From Cucumis sativus (Eukaryota; Streptophyta; Magnoliopsida; Cucurbitales; Cucurbitaceae): a stretch of 64,000 nt of DNA. The notes below the pieces were generated by a model that was given only the letters and a program-made list of their open reading frames with translations, searched no databases and was not told the origin of the DNA. Shown piece by piece: positions 60,645-64,000 of the stretch (the stretch's first letter is position 1; each line of letters opens with the position of its first letter). Both the position numbers and the translations under genes were made by a program. The stretch lies in contig NC_026661.2 in the NCBI RefSeq assembly GCF_000004075.3, positions 21,170,307 to 21,234,306 on the forward strand, given 5' to 3'.

Positions 60645-62187
60645 TCAGACTCAACCGTCGGTTTTTATTTAAAAAATACCATGAAACGTAATAAATATTA
60701 ATAATATTTTCAATAACAAAAATGTGAATTTTTAAAATAACAAAATAAATTAAAATATTTCATTAAACGTTGTTTTTTGAATAAAAAAAAATTATTCAGC
60801 CATTTTACTTATTTTTGCTTCAATAAAAATATGGATGGTATTTATTATTGTTGTTGTGATGAACAACTATTAACCATCCACATTAATTACTTTAACAAAG
60901 ATAAATAAAATGCAAAATAAAATAAAATTCAAAACTTTTTATTCCTTTTTTTTAATTTCATTGTTTTCTAATTTTAATTTTTCTTCCTATTGTTAACACA
61001 TTTTTTCAACAATTCCGCATTCAATTCCTCTGAATTTAGAGAATCCGTTTTCATTTTTACTAATTATTGCTAGAAAATGTTAAGAAAATAAGACATTTGA
61101 TGAATATTCTTTTATTATTTTTTCTTTTTGTTCCAACATTCAACTACATACATCCTTTTCCAAATCTTTAACATATGTGTATATGCAGTTAAGTAAAAAT
61201 ATAATATTGAATATATATGTATGATCAACAAAAAAAAAAAGCCAATTTCATGGTCACATAAATTTACTGTTATGTTGGTTATTCTCATTGTTAAAAAGCA
61301 ATTGATATTCTAGATGCTTGTGACAAATAAGTTTATAAGCACGATCCAACAATAAAAGACAGTTATCAAGCATTATAAACTGACAATTTCAATTGTGCAT
61401 TAAAATGAACTTTTGTAAGCCAACTTTTTTTTATTATATTATTGGCCGAGTTAGTTGTTGGAACTAAACAACAAAGTTGGTGGTTGGATGTAGTTGTTTA
61501 AAACGATTGCCTAAGTTGGACGACATATATGATATTCGTTGAAGTGGATCAATAGAGTTTATCATTTTTGTTACTAGTTGTCAAGGTAAATGTTGGTATT
61601 AATTGTTAGAGGCACTTGTCACTTATCACTAAGGTTGATTATCGAATATGCTTCTTATTTAAGTCTATCATAGAGATAGCAATTGGAGCATGAAATTGAA
61701 GATGGTTGTTGAAGTTAATTACCAAATGTGCTTTTCACTAAAGTTTATAGTTGTAGGTGGTCGTCAAAGGCAGAAGTTCGCTCCACGAAGGCGAACTTAG
61801 AGTTGGTCATAGGAGTTTGTTATTGGAGCCTGAAATTCATATTGTGAATGTGATCATTGAAGTTGATTTTCGTTGGAGTATGTTAATAACGATGGTTGTA
61901 ATGGTCGTTTGTTAATAATGGTTCTCGTAGTATGTCAATGATAATCGTCAACAAATCTATCCCATTAAAAGTATTGTAAATTTGGTGAGCCGAACAAGAA
62001 CTCCATAAGTCATCTCATCTGGGGTTGTGAGCCAAACACCTCAAACTTTTTTTTCACACACATATATTTAATCTAACCTTAATCTGACTCTAACCGGTGG
62101 GGAACTGACAAATTATCGGAGGTTGCGCCCTCCTTATCCGAATTTAACTGAGGCGGAGTTGCGTGCAGTGAAGCTGAGCCTGGCCCC
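60645..62187. other. Divergent intergenic region, partly GTTG-rich
   Basis: 60645-61430 is AT-rich with poly-A runs. 61440-62000 is unusually rich in GTTGTTGG, GAAGTTG and GGTCGT-like phrases and looks like an old, scrambled minisatellite. It has no open frame of note. It precedes the DUF3754 gene on the plus strand. Confidence 0.5.
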
Positions 62188-63757
62188 ATGCTCTCGTCTT
62201 TGCAACTTCCCACTGGCCTTCGCAGTTCATCACCTCTCTTTTCCCCAATTCCTCAAGGGCAAGCTCGTCGTCAATGTCTTCCTCTTCCATATTCCTCTTC
62301 CTCTTCCCTCACTGGTTTTCCCGACATGTCGACGCAGCCCTTGGAATCCATCGCAGCGGAGCCTTCGGCATTCAACCAATGGGAGAAAAACAACGGCAAC
62401 ATGGCCGACGATGACTACCAAGATAAGGACATTTCTAGGATTCCCGTTCCTAGACACAAACACATTCCAGTTTCCAAAGCTCAGTTGTTGGATGCCATTG
62501 TTTCCACCCTCTTCAACTCCAACCATGCTGATGATGATGATCACGATGCTCAACATTTTCAGCTCATCTCTTCGTTAGTTCCGTTCCACCACTCGCTCTC
62601 TCCATTTCCCCTCCCGAAAATCGAGGTAATCAAGTTCACTTGACCGCTTTTGCAGGTGCTTGGATTCTATTCTTCATGCTGAACACAAGAAGATTTTAGA
62701 AGAAATGCGGAGTGATTACTCTCTTACTCAGTCGCTGGAAAATGAGGCTGCCCCTGGAGAGGTTTCTACTAATACTGATGGCCAGCTTGTTTCTAATGAG
62801 ACAGAGGAGTCTACCACGGCCAAAGATGCCATAGCTGGGTTTGAAAGCATGGAGGACTTGGTCCAGAAAATTGGCGTTAGCAGTGCTATGCCTTTCGGTT
62901 ATACTCTGGATTTCCGTAATCTCTTGAGTTCTCCGAAGGGTGGAATAAATAGTTACATCAACGGGGAGTCTTCGTATGTCTTGAAGTCCTCAATTTCTTC
63001 ACATCGTTTTTCCAATTGAAGTTAATGAGCTTACAAACGTCAAACGTTGCATGTGTTTATGATTGAAACAAAAACTTCAATCAAGTTGATCTCTATTGTT
63101 CTTTATTCATTTAACAAGGCTTCTGCATGAGACCTTTGCATACTGCCGGTAGTTGCAACTTGAAATGATATGAGTGCACTTTCACTCAATGAACACGTGG
63201 ATTCCCTTTGTGGTTCTTGACGTTCGAATGCTCAGATGAGCTAAGTTATAACAACTTGCATGAATCGGCCGATGCAATCCCTTTAGGATATAGATACAAC
63301 GTCTTTCTTTAGTTCATGTTTCATGTTTGCGATTCTGACATCATATCATGACATTGACAGCAGATATTTAAATTGAAATGCTATTCTGATCAAATTCATC
63401 ATTGCTGTACGCATGTTGCTTACGTGAATTTAGCTAGGGACAATTTTAATCTTTAAACTAGAATGTAAGATAATTTGTGTAGGGCTTATGTGGTCGTACA
63501 TTCTCTCCTTTTTCTACAGCTAGACTGATTCAACCTGAATCTGAATGAAATATTTCCCTCTTGTGTATTTTTGTTAGAGTAGCAGTTGCCACTCGTTTCC
63601 AGCGTTCTTTTATGAAACTTCTTAAAAATGCTCAATTTGAAGAACTCTCAGCCATGGACCTGGTCTTGACATCAGCATTGAATACGGACTATCTGCTTAC
63701 TTTGCCAATATATGTTGACTGGAAGAGGGCATCTGAATCCAATGCAATTATTTTCAG
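62188..63757 (+). CDS. DUF3754 (TMEM143-like) family protein, first three exons, 3' part outside window
   Basis: A plant DUF3754 protein, like At3g19340 in memory; function is not established. Exons in the window: 62188-62573, 62656-62973, 63578-63757, joined in frame (about 294 residues). The N-terminus (MLSSLQLPTGLRSSSPLF...) is Ser/Leu-rich and could be an organelle-targeting sequence; Met at 62326 is an alternative start. Later motifs are ISRIPVPRHKHIPVSKAQLL, then VATRFQRSFMKLLKNAQFEE, LTSALNTDYLLTLPIYVDW and KRASESNAIIFR, the typical DUF3754 entry. The donor after 63757 (AG then GTTCTG) leads to exons beyond the right edge; 63758-64000 is intron as far as visible. Confidence 0.88.
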
Positions 63758-64000
63758 GTTCTGCAATAGCCTATTTTTATTCCCTTTGTAAAGTTTGAGA
63801 CATAATGCTTGTCGTTTATTGTTTATCTTAGGCATCTTGTACGTTCTAAGTTCTTAAAAAACATGCCTCATTAACAAGTTCATTTATTATATATTTGCTT
63901 GGGTTTGTTTATTCCTGATGTGATACAATAGTCGCGTTTTGTCTGGATCTGTTGTTAGAAGTCAGGAGTGCCAACCATTTTTTAACTACTGGATGGTTGT

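Noticed and set aside
62123-62578. Overlapping 151-residue frame at the DUF3754 start
   Set aside because: The frame starting at 62188 carries the family motifs and splices in phase; this one does not.

Overview
This is a window of plant nuclear DNA, AT-rich, with spliced genes, GT-AG introns, plastid and mitochondrial proteins and many small retroelements. The proteins are clearly eudicot. My best guess at family is Cucurbitaceae, from general resemblance of the proteins and repeats; no search was run. I rebuilt exon-intron structures by hand from splice sites, reading phase and protein-family knowledge; every internal join below keeps the frame.

Layout, left to right. 48-3216 (+): last eight exons of a type II (K+-independent) proton-pumping pyrophosphatase. 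4262-4738 (-): an intronless SAUR auxin-response gene. 6167-27551 (-): a 21-exon gene for a 2306-residue SEN1-type RNA/DNA helicase whose introns are loaded with transposons, including a nest of a LTR element inside a ribosomal-protein-L4 pseudogene inside a LINE. 27552-31220: gene-free AT-rich DNA. 31221-34193 (+): a five-exon BT1-like adenine-nucleotide carrier. 35139-46445 (-): a 13-exon PRP40C-type splicing factor with two WW and several FF domains. 47918-49534 (-): a DUF1666 gene, directly preceded by a decayed duplicate of PRP40C exons 4-5 (49685-50523) that could be spliced onto it. 53132-58685 (+): a nine-exon chloroplast pyridoxamine-5'-phosphate-oxidase-fold protein. 59853-60644 (-): an intronless plastid-like DUF3820-type protein. 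62188-63757 (+): first three exons of a DUF3754 protein that runs off the right edge.

The genes are ordinary housekeeping genes and do not form a pathway. Their order recalls two Arabidopsis neighbourhoods, At1g16780-At1g16800 (pyrophosphatase and SEN1-like helicase) and the At3g19-21 region (BTL1, PRP40C, DUF1666, PNPOx, DUF3754), from memory.

The most notable content is structural: two complete miniature LTR elements (270 and 326 bp) with intact target-site duplications, a concatemer related to the second, a three-level insertion nest, a MITE with about 45-bp inverted repeats, and a possible chimeric gene. I found no convincing new biological system.
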